Shown here: piece after piece, positions 7,939 to 14,992 of the stretch
Layout of the letters: each line of letters opens with the position of its first letter
How positions within the stretch are numbered: position 1 is the first letter of the stretch
NCBI GenBank assembly: GCA_036266715.1
Contig: DATAXS010000028.1
Location: 1-25,209, forward strand
DNA: 25,209 nucleotides
Direction of reading: 5' to 3'
Source of the DNA: DATAXS01 sp036266715
GTDB lineage: Bacteria > Patescibacteriota > Minisyncoccia > UBA6257 > 2-01-FULL-56-20
Translations under genes and position numbers: made by a program
Notes under the pieces: model-generated
Told to the model about the DNA's origin: nothing
Databases searched by the model: none
The model's input: only the letters and a program-made list of their open reading frames with translations

Positions 7939-8385
7939 ATGCCCCCAAAAGCAGAGGATGATTTTCAGCATCTGCTGATCAGATTTGATATTTGCGAGAG
8001 GTGTAAGAGACACGGCCGATGGGTCTGTGCAAGTGGAGTTGTAGTACTCACCATTTCGATGGAGTTTACTTCGTTGAAAACGGCCGACGTATCGCTCCAT
8101 GGGTGGCGGCAGATAGGGCCTTTTCTTCCCGACCTGGACAGGGACCTGTTTCTTGAAGAAATAAGGAACGGATTCCCGGATTTTCCGGAAAGCGAAGAAG
8201 GGGTCGCCGCCGAACATTCCAAATTGGTCGCAAAATGGAATCTTGCATTCCGGCGCGCCGACACGAAATCCCAGGGATATCACCGCTTCCTTAATTCGTT
8301 CCCTGCCCACCTCCACGAAGATTTTGAGAGTTCCGACTGGGCACCCGTGCTCGTGATCCCGCAATCGGACACGCTCCCCGTATGA
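7939..8385 (+). CDS. Hypothetical protein, 148 residues
   Basis: I do not recognise this family. The frame is open from inside alaS, but the real start is the ATG at 7939. It has a textbook AGGAGG Shine-Dalgarno (7928-7933) five bases upstream, which is unusual in this window. The protein is soluble-looking, with CERC plus a third Cys near the N-terminus (FDICERCKRHGRWVC), an internal hydrophobic strand (VVVLTISMEF) and an acidic middle. CxxC and neighbouring His/Cys could bind a metal, but this is speculative. It starts 40 bases after alaS, may have its own weak -10 (TACTAT at 7913-7918), and is followed by a terminator. Confidence 0.7.
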   Translation: MPPKAEDDFQHLLIRFDICERCKRHGRWVCASGVVVLTISMEFTSLKTADVSLHGWRQIGPFLPDLDRDLFLEEIRNGFPDFPESEEGVAAEHSKLVAKWNLAFRRADTKSQGYHRFLNSFPAHLHEDFESSDWAPVLVIPQSDTLPV

Positions 8386-8410
8386 TCCTTTAGCGAATCC
8401 AACCCTCAAC

Positions 8411-8449
8411 AGGCCTCCAATGCACCACACGCCGGAGGCCTTCTTTTTT
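8411..8449 (+). terminator. Rho-independent terminator after the 148-residue protein gene
   Basis: AGGCCTCC (8411-8418) pairs perfectly with GGAGGCCT (8434-8441) around a 15-base loop, followed by a T-rich tract to 8449. Confidence 0.8.
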
Positions 8450-8463
8450 GTGGAAATCCCGGC

Positions 8464-8492
8464 TGGCGCATTTTTGCGATGGGTTCTACACT
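8464..8492 (+). promoter_or_regulatory. Probable promoter for the FtsA-like gene
   Basis: TGGCGC (8464-8469), a 17-bp spacer, TACACT (8487-8492). The -35 is weak. The predicted transcription start coincides with the GTG start codon at 8499, fitting the leaderless pattern of the window. Confidence 0.4.
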
Positions 8493-8498
8493 GAAATT

Positions 8499-9677
8499 GT
8501 GAAGGAAAAATTTCTTATCCTGGAGATAGGCGCGAAGGGCACGACCGGTTGGTTCTTGAGCGTGGACGAGGACCGGAACATTGTTTTTGAAAGGCGCGAG
8601 CGCCATACGGACATCGGCAAGTTCTTCAAGTTTTTGCGCTCTCCCATGGAACATCTTTCGCGGCGCACGTGGGAAGGAAAGCATATCATAAAATCCCGCA
8701 GGCACGTGGCGGCCGTCGCGAGCCCGGACGTGGCGACCACGATCCCCATCCCGCTTGACCTCCCGCGCGACGCGGGCGCCGCAAAACGCCGCATCACGGT
8801 GGCGGAGGTGGAAAACCTTGTGGCACAGGCGATGCAAAAGATATTCAACGGGTGCCGGACGGAAGCCGCCACGCGGCTCGGCGTCCACGAGCTCGATACC
8901 ATCCTCGTCGGCGCGAACGCCGAACATTTCAAAATTGACGGCAGGCCCGTTGCGAGCCCGGTCGGTTTTGCCGGAAAAAAGATCACGCTCCTTTTGGAGC
9001 TCACGTTCACGGGCCGCGCGGTCTTTGAGAGCCTCAAGCAATTTTTTAACGCACCGGAAGAGTTCTTTTTTATGGAGGCGCCGCAGGTCACGCTCGATAT
9101 GCTCGCGCGCGTGCGCAAGCTGCCGCTCAATCTTATCGTCGCGGGAAACGGCGACACGTCGCTTTTTATCCTCCAAAAAGTGAAGGACGAGTATGCGGTC
9201 CTTTACCGCGAAAAGCTCAAGTGGCTTTTTGACGGGTTCTTTAAGGCGGTCACGGATGCACTCGCGGTGGACGAACGCACGGCAAAAGAGTTGTACGAGT
9301 CCTACCGTAAGGGCGGACTTTCGGAAGACGCCGCGCGCGCCTTCAAAAAAATGCTGGACCCCACGCTTGACGGGCTAACGGATGCCGTACAAAAAGGGAA
9401 ATTGCAGGGTGCCGTGTATTTTGATGCGCCGCACACGCCGCCCATGGACCTCCCGCACAAAATGCCGGGCGGAATTTCTTTTGAAGAGCAGCCGATGATG
9501 GAGCTTTTGGCCGAGCTGGGATTCTCTGCGGATGTCCTCGCTTCGCGCGCGTTCAAAAAAGCGAAAAATGAAGCCCGCCGCACCCTCCTCTATTTCCTCG
9601 CAGTATATTTTGATAAAAGCGATGCAACGGAAATCAACCGGAAATTGCGCAGGCGCCTTCATTGGCTTTCTCAATAG
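8499..9677 (+). CDS. FtsA/PilM-like actin-fold protein (tentative)
   Basis: The 392-residue protein has no signal peptide or membrane span. It opens with a nucleotide-binding-like beta hairpin (KFLILEIGAKGTTGWFLSV) typical of actin-fold ATPases. It later has a segment (HFKIDGRPVASPVGFAGKKITLLLEL) resembling the SHS2/1C domain of FtsA and PilM, and then LIVAGNGDTSLFIL. The C-terminal third is helical and basic. FtsA and PilM are cytoplasmic actin homologues that recruit membrane machinery; whether this one binds ATP is unknown. The GTG at 8499 is chosen because the predicted transcript starts there; the frame is open further upstream to 8448, but that part crosses the promoter. It directly precedes the baseplate-J-like gene, so the two may act together. 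Confidence 0.6.
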   Translation: MKEKFLILEIGAKGTTGWFLSVDEDRNIVFERRERHTDIGKFFKFLRSPMEHLSRRTWEGKHIIKSRRHVAAVASPDVATTIPIPLDLPRDAGAAKRRITVAEVENLVAQAMQKIFNGCRTEAATRLGVHELDTILVGANAEHFKIDGRPVASPVGFAGKKITLLLELTFTGRAVFESLKQFFNAPEEFFFMEAPQVTLDMLARVRKLPLNLIVAGNGDTSLFILQKVKDEYAVLYREKLKWLFDGFFKAVTDALAVDERTAKELYESYRKGGLSEDAARAFKKMLDPTLDGLTDAVQKGKLQGAVYFDAPHTPPMDLPHKMPGGISFEEQPMMELLAELGFSADVLASRAFKKAKNEARRTLLYFLAVYFDKSDATEINRKLRRRLHWLSQ

Positions 9678-9722
9678 TGTGGCTCCGTGCTCTGCCTGCA
9701 AAACACACATTGCACAGGGCAG
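9664..9722. repeat. Intergenic repeat copy 1 (~60 nt)
   Basis: The first 39 bases match copy 2 (11619-11657) at 32 positions, including an identical GTGTGGCTCCGT core. Both copies then have a variable 14-15 nt and a conserved GGGCAG. CTGC near the middle can pair with GCAG at the end to form a hairpin. It overlaps the last codons of the FtsA-like gene and lies just upstream of a TATAAT. Confidence 0.7.
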
Positions 9723-9726
9723 GGTG

Positions 9727-9735
9727 TGCTATAAT
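9727..9735 (+). promoter_or_regulatory. Extended -10 promoter for the baseplate-J-like gene
   Basis: TGCTATAAT fits the TGnTATAAT extended -10 exactly. No -35 with a 17-bp spacing is evident (TTGCAC at 9710 is only 14 bp away). The leader would be about 11 nt. Confidence 0.6.
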
Positions 9736-9752
9736 TTCTATATTGTTTAGCC

Positions 9753-11591
9753 ATGAAGAAGTTAACCGTTCAAAAAGAAGAGGGAATCGCGGAGGTCATT
9801 GACCGCCTGCTTGCAGAACAGGATGACGAGGTCACGCTTGTGGTCCCCACGGGCTCGCCGCTCGCCCGGACCATAAGCAATTTCCACCTTTTGAAGCGTG
9901 AGGCGGATGCGGCCGGGAAGACCGTTTCCATTGAGTCGGTGGACGACACCGTGCTTGCCTTTGCGCGTGAAAGCGATCTTGAAGGCAACCACCCGCTCTG
10001 GCGCGGCGTGCGTGGCGCCACGAACGGCGTTTCGGACATTATTCCTGCGAATCGCGCTGCGGATGCAGAAGATGAAGATGCGGATGATGGGGAAAATACG
10101 GGAGACGAAGAAGAACGGCCGGCGCCCGCCGCGCGGATGCAAAAGGCAAAGCAGTCGGGAGCACGGGACGCCGCCGCTGCCGCCGCAAAAATCGCAAAGA
10201 TAAAAAAGAAAAAGGATGTTCCCGTAAAGCTCACCGTGCAAGCGGAGGACGATGAGGTGGATGTGGATGAAGAAGGCAGCGTGGAAGCGGCGCAAGAGCT
10301 CAAGGTGACCGTGGGCCCGCGCACGCGCGAAGAAGCGGACGAATTTAAGGAAAAAGAGTCAAAGTTTTTTGGCGGAGACAGGTTCTTTGGCAAGCGCGCC
10401 GTGCCGGCCGCGGAAAAGGACGAAGATGATGACGAAGGAGAATTTTCCGAGGGCGGTTCCGGGCGCGGGTGGATGTGGGTTGGCGGAGTCGTGCTTGTAG
10501 TACTTGTGGTATTGGGACTCATGACGTGGGTCTTTGACCACGCGACGGTCACCATCAATTTTGAACAGACGCCGTGGAGCTACCAAGGTGATTTTGTGGC
10601 GGACGATTCCATTTCCACGCCGAACCCGACGACGGACGCCATCCCTGCGCAGCTTTTTACTTCGGACAAGAACACCACCCAGCTTTTCCCCGCGTCCGGC
10701 AGCGCGAACGTTTCCCTTAAGGCGCAGGGAACCATCACGGTCTACAACGATTACAGTTCGGCGCCACAGGAGCTCGTGGCGACCACGCGCTTTGTGACGC
10801 CCGACGGAAAAATATTCCGGCTCGTGAACGACATCACCGTGCCGGGCGCCACGGTGTCAAACGGTGCAACCGTGGCATCGTCCATCACGGCACCGGTCGT
10901 CGCGGACCAGGCGGGAACCGCATATAACGAAGCTCCCGTGGCCAAGCTCACCATTCCCGGGTTCCAGGGTTCGCCGAAATATAACGGCTTCTACGGCGAG
11001 CTTGCGGGCGGCACAAGCGGCGGATTCACTGGCACGCGGCCGGTGCCCACCGCGGCGGACATCACGAGCGCGGAAGCAAAGGTGACGGCAACGCTCCAGG
11101 CCGACCTTTCGAGCAATCTCACGACGAGCTACCCGAACAACTTCAAGATCTTGCCGGGTGCCACAAATATTTCCACGACAAAATTCACCGTAACGACGAC
11201 GACCGATGCGAACGGCAACTTCAGCGTCTTCGGGGATGCAACGTTGAGCGCCCTCGGTTTTGACGAATCCGCGTTCAAAACATTTTTGTTGGAATTGGCG
11301 CAGGCGTCAAACCCGAGTTCCACCTTTGCCTCGTCAACGCTCACCTACACGAACGTGGTGCCCAACTTTACGAAGGGGACCGTGAGCTTCTCGCTTTCCG
11401 GGACCGGCATATTGGAACCGGCATTTGATCCGGACAGCTTTAAGGCGGACGTTGCGGGAAAGAGCATCAGCGGCGCCCGCGCCGTGGTGGCCGGCCTGCA
11501 AGGCCTCCAGCAGGGCACGATCTCCGTCTGGCCCGTCTGGCTTTGGAATATTCCGAGCAATCCCAATAAGATTATCGTGAACACTAATTAG
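9753..11591 (+). CDS. Single-pass membrane baseplate J-like protein
   Basis: The 612-residue protein has an N-terminal cytoplasmic domain (about 1-100, with LVVPTGSPLARTISNFHLLKREAD), then a low-complexity acidic and Lys/Ala-rich linker (about 105-230). One transmembrane helix follows near 237-262 (WVGGVVLVVLVVLGLMTWV). The large extracytoplasmic part (about 263-612) is Thr/Ser/Asn-rich and beta-rich, with repeated assembly-like motifs such as GTITVYNDYSSAPQELVATTRF and GTAYNEAPVAKLTIPGF. This arrangement matches CPR proteins usually annotated as baseplate J/gp47-like; that label rests on recognition, not on a search. A role in a cell-surface or contractile-like apparatus is inference. It is flanked by two copies of an intergenic repeat. 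Confidence 0.72.
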   Translation: MKKLTVQKEEGIAEVIDRLLAEQDDEVTLVVPTGSPLARTISNFHLLKREADAAGKTVSIESVDDTVLAFARESDLEGNHPLWRGVRGATNGVSDIIPANRAADAEDEDADDGENTGDEEERPAPAARMQKAKQSGARDAAAAAAKIAKIKKKKDVPVKLTVQAEDDEVDVDEEGSVEAAQELKVTVGPRTREEADEFKEKESKFFGGDRFFGKRAVPAAEKDEDDDEGEFSEGGSGRGWMWVGGVVLVVLVVLGLMTWVFDHATVTINFEQTPWSYQGDFVADDSISTPNPTTDAIPAQLFTSDKNTTQLFPASGSANVSLKAQGTITVYNDYSSAPQELVATTRFVTPDGKIFRLVNDITVPGATVSNGATVASSITAPVVADQAGTAYNEAPVAKLTIPGFQGSPKYNGFYGELAGGTSGGFTGTRPVPTAADITSAEAKVTATLQADLSSNLTTSYPNNFKILPGATNISTTKFTVTTTTDANGNFSVFGDATLSALGFDESAFKTFLLELAQASNPSSTFASSTLTYTNVVPNFTKGTVSFSLSGTGILEPAFDPDSFKADVAGKSISGARAVVAGLQGLQQGTISVWPVWLWNIPSNPNKIIVNTN

Positions 11592-11618
11592 TTGAATGGT
11601 CGGCCAAATGCAGCCTGA

Positions 11619-11678
11619 GGCTTTTTCGGCAGTGTGGCTCCGTACTCTGCTCGCAAAGGGCATATTACGGCTGGGCAG
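11619..11678. repeat. Intergenic repeat copy 2 (~60 nt)
   Basis: Counterpart of 9664-9722, with the same architecture: GGCTTT..TC, the GTGTGGCTCCGT core, CTCTGC, GCAAA, then GGGCAG. TCTGCTC (11646-11652) can pair with GGGCAGA (11673-11679) with one wobble. It lies between the baseplate-J-like gene and the ribosomal operon promoter. A weak AGCC/GGCT hairpin with five T (11612-11626) overlaps its left end and may terminate the upstream gene. Confidence 0.7.
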
Positions 11679-11685
11679 ATTCCAT

Positions 11686-11715
11686 TTGACACATATTGTG
11701 TTTTCGGGATATAAT
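11686..11715 (+). promoter_or_regulatory. Promoter of the ribosomal protein operon
   Basis: Perfect TTGACA (11686-11691), an 18-bp spacer, perfect TATAAT (11710-11715). It is the strongest promoter in the window and fits the demand for ribosomal genes. The predicted start is near 11722. Confidence 0.9.
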
Positions 11716-11733
11716 CCTTCCGTTGCTTCCCAA

Positions 11734-11763
11734 ATGAGCATGAGCTCTCTTTTTTATTGCTAA
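11734..11763 (+). CDS. Possible 9-residue leader peptide upstream of infA
   Basis: ATG at 11734 opens a frame MSMSSLFYC that ends in TAA at 11761-11763. The final A of the stop is the A of the infA ATG. It begins about 12 nt after the predicted transcription start, the same short spacing used by genuine genes here. Translational coupling or leader control of infA is inferred; it could also be chance. Confidence 0.35.
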   Translation: MSMSSLFYC

Positions 11764-11969
11764 TGACAGAAGGAGCCAAAGAAGCCAGGGTCCTTGAGGC
11801 CTTGCCGAGCTTGCTCTTTCGCGTTGAGCTTGCGGACTCTAAAGAAGTCCTGCTCGCCCACCTCGCCGGCAAAATGAAGCTGCACAACATCCGCGTCCTC
11901 GCGGGTGATCGCGTGCTTTTGGAATTGAGTCCCGATGGGACGCGGGGAAGGATCATACGGAGACTTTAA
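11763..11969 (+). CDS. infA: Translation initiation factor IF-1
   Basis: IF-1 binds the A site of the 30S subunit during initiation. The 68-residue protein is a single S1/OB-fold domain with the usual landmarks: EALPSLLFRVEL, VLLAHLAGKMKLHNIRVLAGDRVLLELSP and TRGRIIRR. Length is normal (about 72). The ATG at 11763 is preferred because the extra upstream codons add nothing conserved. It is the first full-size gene of the ribosomal operon, directly before rpmJ as in many bacteria. Confidence 0.95.
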   Translation: MTEGAKEARVLEALPSLLFRVELADSKEVLLAHLAGKMKLHNIRVLAGDRVLLELSPDGTRGRIIRRL

Positions 11970-11996
11970 TTTTCAGTTAACAATTTTCAATTTACA
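11967..11996. repeat. AT-rich spacer with TTTTCAATT/TTTACAATT-like repeats
   Basis: The infA-rpmJ gap is almost pure A/T in a GC-rich operon and consists of imperfect reiterations (TTTTCAGTTAACAATTTTCAATTTACAAT). Its reverse complement shares ATTGTAAATT with the spacer before rpsD. Confidence 0.5.
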
Positions 11997-12113
11997 ATGA
12001 AGGTACGGAGCTCAATAAAGAAGATATGTGCGAACTGTCAGGTCGTCAAGCGCCGCGGCAGGCTTTATATTGTGTGCAAAAAGAATCCCAAACATAAACA
12101 GCGCCAAGGATAA
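11997..12113 (+). CDS. rpmJ: 50S ribosomal protein L36
   Basis: This 38-residue protein starts at ATG 11997. It is the zinc-binding (C+) form of L36: Cys11, Cys14, Cys27 and His33 are all present (ICANC, YIVCKKNPKHKQRQG). L36 binds 23S rRNA in the large subunit. Length is standard for the family. It ends five bases before rpsM, so the two are almost certainly co-transcribed. Confidence 0.95.
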   Translation: MKVRSSIKKICANCQVVKRRGRLYIVCKKNPKHKQRQG

Positions 12114-12118
12114 CCAAC

Positions 12119-12502
12119 ATGCGTATTTTCGGTGTAAACATTCCGGATAATAAAAGAGTTGAAGTGTCGCTCACGTATCTTTACGGCATAGGGGCGTCTT
12201 TGAGCCGCAAAACGCTTGCGGCGGTGAAGATCGACCCGGACAAGCGGGCGAAAGACCTCACCGCGGATGAAGTGCTGAAGATTCAGGGATTTATTGAGAA
12301 GAGCTTCCCGGTGGAAGGTGAACTGCGCCAGAGAATAAAGACGAACATCAACCGGCTGAAGGAGCTTCAGGCCTACCGCGGCATGCGGCACCTCCGCCGC
12401 CTTCCCGTCCGCGGCCAGCGCACGCGCACCAATTCCCGCACCGTCCGCGGCAACGTCCGTAAGACCGCCGGCAGCGGTAAGAGAAAAGTTGATCTGAAGT
12501 AG
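12119..12502 (+). CDS. rpsM: 30S ribosomal protein S13
   Basis: S13 sits in the head of the small subunit and contacts the P-site tRNA and L5. The 127-residue length is normal. Hallmarks are the start MRIFGVNIPDNKRVEVSLTYLYGIG, the helix-two-turn-helix (LTADEVLKIQGFIE) and the basic tail (RRLPVRGQRTRTNSRTVRG). It is in the conserved rpmJ-rpsM-rpsK order. Confidence 0.97.
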   Translation: MRIFGVNIPDNKRVEVSLTYLYGIGASLSRKTLAAVKIDPDKRAKDLTADEVLKIQGFIEKSFPVEGELRQRIKTNINRLKELQAYRGMRHLRRLPVRGQRTRTNSRTVRGNVRKTAGSGKRKVDLK

Positions 12503-12519
12503 TCATCTATATAATTACC

Positions 12520-13071
12520 ATGGCAGACGAACCAAAAAAGAAACCGGTAGTAAAAGCCGCGCCAAAAGCGCCGACTTCCGGCGCAAAGCCCGCGCCTGCG
12601 CCCGCAAAAACGGCTGACGCACCTGCGCCAAAGGCGGCTGCAGCGGCGGGTTCCGGTACGGCGACTGCCGCGACGGCCACGGCGGCAGCGACCTCCGCGC
12701 CCGCAGTCCGGCGTTCCACAAAGAAAGTGGAGCTCGGCAGGGTCTACGTGAACGCATCCTATAACAACACGACGGTCACGGTGACCGACGCAAAGGGGGA
12801 CGTGCTTGCCTGGGCCACGGCCGGCGGACTCGGTTTTTCCGGTCCCAAGAAAGCGACGCCGTTCGCGTCTTCCAAGGTGATTGCGGCGATCGCGGAAAAA
12901 TTGCAGAACACCGGGATGCGCGATGTGTACGTGATCGTGAAGGGCATCGGCTCCGGCCGCGACTCCGCCATCCGCTCGCTCATCAACCACGGATTCAACA
13001 TCCTCTCTATTAAGGACGCCACTCCCATCCCGCACAATGGCCCGCGGCCGCCAAAAGTCCGCCGCGTCTAG
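12520..13071 (+). CDS. rpsK: 30S ribosomal protein S11 with a long low-complexity N-terminal extension
   Basis: The S11 core (about residues 68-183) is clear: GRVYVNASYNNTTVTVTD, GGLGFSGPKKATPFA and the C-terminal NGPRPPKVRRV. S11 forms the platform of the 30S near the mRNA exit. S11 is usually about 130 residues, and this one is 183. The extra ~65 N-terminal residues are Ala/Pro/Lys/Thr-rich without recognisable fold. The first in-frame ATG is at 12520. There is no good ATG nearer the core, so the extension is probably translated. A TATAAT occurs at 12510-12515, too close to the ATG to trust. Confidence 0.95.
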   Translation: MADEPKKKPVVKAAPKAPTSGAKPAPAPAKTADAPAPKAAAAAGSGTATAATATAAATSAPAVRRSTKKVELGRVYVNASYNNTTVTVTDAKGDVLAWATAGGLGFSGPKKATPFASSKVIAAIAEKLQNTGMRDVYVIVKGIGSGRDSAIRSLINHGFNILSIKDATPIPHNGPRPPKVRRV

Positions 13072-13090
13072 AAGGAGACACCAACACTGG

Positions 13091-13120
13091 AAATTGTAAA
13101 ATTTTAAATTGTAAATTCTT
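13091..13120. repeat. Two 15-bp AT-rich tandem units before rpsD
   Basis: AAATTGTAAA recurs at 13091-13100 and 13106-13115 (15-bp period). The unit shares ATTGTAAATT with the reverse complement of the infA-rpmJ spacer. A good AAGGAG sits at 13072-13077, about 49 bases from the rpsD ATG, on the far side of the repeat. Confidence 0.6.
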
Positions 13121-13126
13121 AAAACT

Positions 13127-13744
13127 ATGATCGGACCAAAAGAAAAAAGAGAACGGGCATTGGGCACAAGCCTTGGATTGAAGGGCGACCGCGCCATGTC
13201 GCCGAAGTCGGCCTTGGTGCGCAAGCCGTACAAGCCGGGCGTGCACGGACCGAAGGGCCGCCCGCGGCCGCTCTCCGAGTTCGGCCTCCAGATCCGCGAA
13301 AAGCGGAAGTTCAAGCTTACGTACGGCGTGGACGACAACAACTTAAAGCGGCTCTTTGGCATGGCGACCGCCGCAAAGGGCGCATCCGGCGCAAAGATGG
13401 TAGAATTTTTGGAACGGAGATTGGATAACGTTATTTACCGGCTTGGATTTGCGCCCACGCGCGGTGCGGCCCGCCAGCTTGTGAACCACGGGCACATTAC
13501 GGTAAACGGCAAGCGCGTGACCTCGCCCGGCTACATGCTCCGCATAAAGGACGTGGTCGGCGTGCGCGCAGGATCCGAAACCACGGGCGCGCTCGCAAAA
13601 CGCCGCGAGCTCCTCAAGAAATTTGAGGCGCCTCCGTGGCTCCTGCTCCATCCGGAGAAAATGGAAGGACAGGTGCTCTCCCCGCCGGAGACGAAAGATA
13701 TTCCCTTTGAAGTCAGCCTCTTGGTCGAATCATTCTCAAAATAG
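13127..13744 (+). CDS. rpsD: 30S ribosomal protein S4
   Basis: S4 nucleates 30S assembly by binding 16S rRNA. The 205-residue length is normal. The core RNA-binding S4 domain is plain: FLERRLDNVIYRLGFAPTRGAARQLVNHGHITVNGKRV. The N-terminal region has no cysteines, so this is the zinc-free (C-) form. The region before the ATG at 13127 is an AT-rich repeat, with the apparent Shine-Dalgarno stranded about 50 bases upstream. Confidence 0.96.
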   Translation: MIGPKEKRERALGTSLGLKGDRAMSPKSALVRKPYKPGVHGPKGRPRPLSEFGLQIREKRKFKLTYGVDDNNLKRLFGMATAAKGASGAKMVEFLERRLDNVIYRLGFAPTRGAARQLVNHGHITVNGKRVTSPGYMLRIKDVVGVRAGSETTGALAKRRELLKKFEAPPWLLLHPEKMEGQVLSPPETKDIPFEVSLLVESFSK

Positions 13745-13782
13745 CATACACGCCATTAAATAAATCTTAAACAATACTTGAC

Positions 13783-14577
13783 ATGGAATACGCATACTTG
13801 AGTTCAACAGTTTCAATAAAAACCGTTTCCGAAGACGCAAAGAACGGCGTCTTTGAGGTGGAAGGGCTTTTTGCGGGGTACGGCCTCACGGTCGGCAACG
13901 CCATCCGCCGCGCATTACTTTCTTCTTTGCCGGGCGCCGCGGTCACGGAAATAAAGATAAAAGGAGTACCCCACGAGTTCTCCACGCTTCCGGGCGTGAA
14001 GGAGGACATGGTGGAACTTGCTTTGAACTTTAAAAAGCTCCGCTTCCGCTTGCATGTGGACGAACCGCAGGTGCTTATGCTCAAAGTGAAGGGCGAGCGG
14101 GCGGTAACCGCAGGTGACATTGGACTCAACTCCAACGTGGAGCTCGTGAGTCCCGAGGAAGTGCTCGCGACCTTGACCGCCAAGGACGCGGAATTGGATA
14201 TAGAAGTGAAGGTAGAAAAGGGACTCGGCTACGTGCCGGTTGAATCGCGCAAATTGGAAGGACGGTTGCCCATCGGCGTCATTGCCGTGGACGCCATCTT
14301 TACCCCCGTCACCCGCGTGAACTACGAAGTGGAAGACATGCGCGTGGGAGACCGCACGGACTACAACCGTTTGCGGTTGGAGATCACGACGGACGGCACG
14401 GTGAGCCCGTCGTCCGCGCTCCACAAAGCGGCAAGCATTTTGAAGGACCACTTTGAAAAGGTGGGTGCGGTGGAAGTAAAGGAATTTGAATCGCCGAAGA
14501 CGGAAGCAGCGGCCCCCAAGAAGCGCGCGCCGAAGGCAAAGAAGGCGGCGGCTGATAAGGCGGAATCGGAAGAATAG
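13783..14577 (+). CDS. rpoA: RNA polymerase alpha subunit lacking the C-terminal domain
   Basis: The 264-residue protein contains the alpha N-terminal assembly domain: FEVEGLFAGYGLTVGNAIRRALLSSLPGAAV, IKGVPHEFSTLPGVKEDM, and the C-terminal part VEDMRVGDRTDYNRLRLEITTDGT. In E. coli alpha is 329 residues, with a helix-hairpin-helix C-terminal domain that binds UP elements and activators. Here that domain is replaced by a ~27-residue Lys/Ala-rich tail ending in acidic residues. The frame has a normal stop, and rplQ follows as usual, so nothing suggests a frameshift. Confidence 0.96.
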   Translation: MEYAYLSSTVSIKTVSEDAKNGVFEVEGLFAGYGLTVGNAIRRALLSSLPGAAVTEIKIKGVPHEFSTLPGVKEDMVELALNFKKLRFRLHVDEPQVLMLKVKGERAVTAGDIGLNSNVELVSPEEVLATLTAKDAELDIEVKVEKGLGYVPVESRKLEGRLPIGVIAVDAIFTPVTRVNYEVEDMRVGDRTDYNRLRLEITTDGTVSPSSALHKAASILKDHFEKVGAVEVKEFESPKTEAAAPKKRAPKAKKAAADKAESEE

Positions 14578-14617
14578 TTTTCCCGGCGATCAGCAAACAT
14601 TTTAGCAACACAAACCC

Positions 14618-14971
14618 ATGAGGCACGGCAAAAAAAACAAGAAGTTTGGACGCATCCGCGGCGACCGGATCTCTTTTTTGCGCAACATTTCGAACGACCT
14701 TATTCGAGTAGGCAAAATTGAAACGACGGAAGCTCGCGCCCGCGCCATCCGCCCGCAGGTGGAGCGGCTCGTGACCTTTGCCAAAAAGCAGACGCTTGCC
14801 TCGCGCCGCCTTATCTTGAGCCGCGTGCACAACGAGAAGATCGCGAACAAACTGATGCACGACCTGGGCCCCCGCTACGCCGAACGCCAAGGTGGCTATC
14901 TCCGCATCACAAAACTTGCCAAAAGCCGCAAGCGCGACGGCAGCCGCTTGGCGCGGATAGAGTTTGTATAA
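14618..14971 (+). CDS. rplQ: 50S ribosomal protein L17
   Basis: L17 binds 23S rRNA near the polypeptide exit tunnel. The 117-residue protein shows the family start MRHGKKNKKFGR, the RISFLRNISNDLIRVGKIETTEARA region, and the end GGYLRITKLAKSRKRDGSRLARIEFV. Position directly after rpoA is the standard order. It ends 19 bases before the rplM ATG. Confidence 0.97.
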   Translation: MRHGKKNKKFGRIRGDRISFLRNISNDLIRVGKIETTEARARAIRPQVERLVTFAKKQTLASRRLILSRVHNEKIANKLMHDLGPRYAERQGGYLRITKLAKSRKRDGSRLARIEFV

Positions 14972-14992
14972 AAGAAACCATTCGTATATAAT
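14964..14992 (+). promoter_or_regulatory. Possible internal promoter for rplM-rpsI
   Basis: TTGTAT (14964-14969), a 17-bp spacer, TATAAT (14987-14992), overlapping the rplQ stop and the first rplM ATG. A transcript from it would start near 14999 and could only use the second ATG at 15012. Confidence 0.35.

Noticed and set aside
7167..7940. 257-residue minus-strand frame opposite alaS
   Set aside because: It is antisense to the conserved editing domain of AlaRS and shows no domain, start signal or sensible composition.
12510..12515. TATAAT just upstream of rpsK as an internal promoter
   Set aside because: It ends four bases before the ATG, so the transcript would begin inside the coding sequence, and no -35 is correctly spaced.
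13091..13120. Tandem AT-rich units as a CRISPR array
   Set aside because: There are only two 15-bp units without spacers and no cas genes; no CRISPR-like array is present anywhere in the window.
12373..13362. 329-residue minus-strand frame across rpsK and rpsD
   Set aside because: It spans two certain ribosomal protein genes in antisense; the Arg/Cys-rich content reflects GC-rich codons of the other strand.
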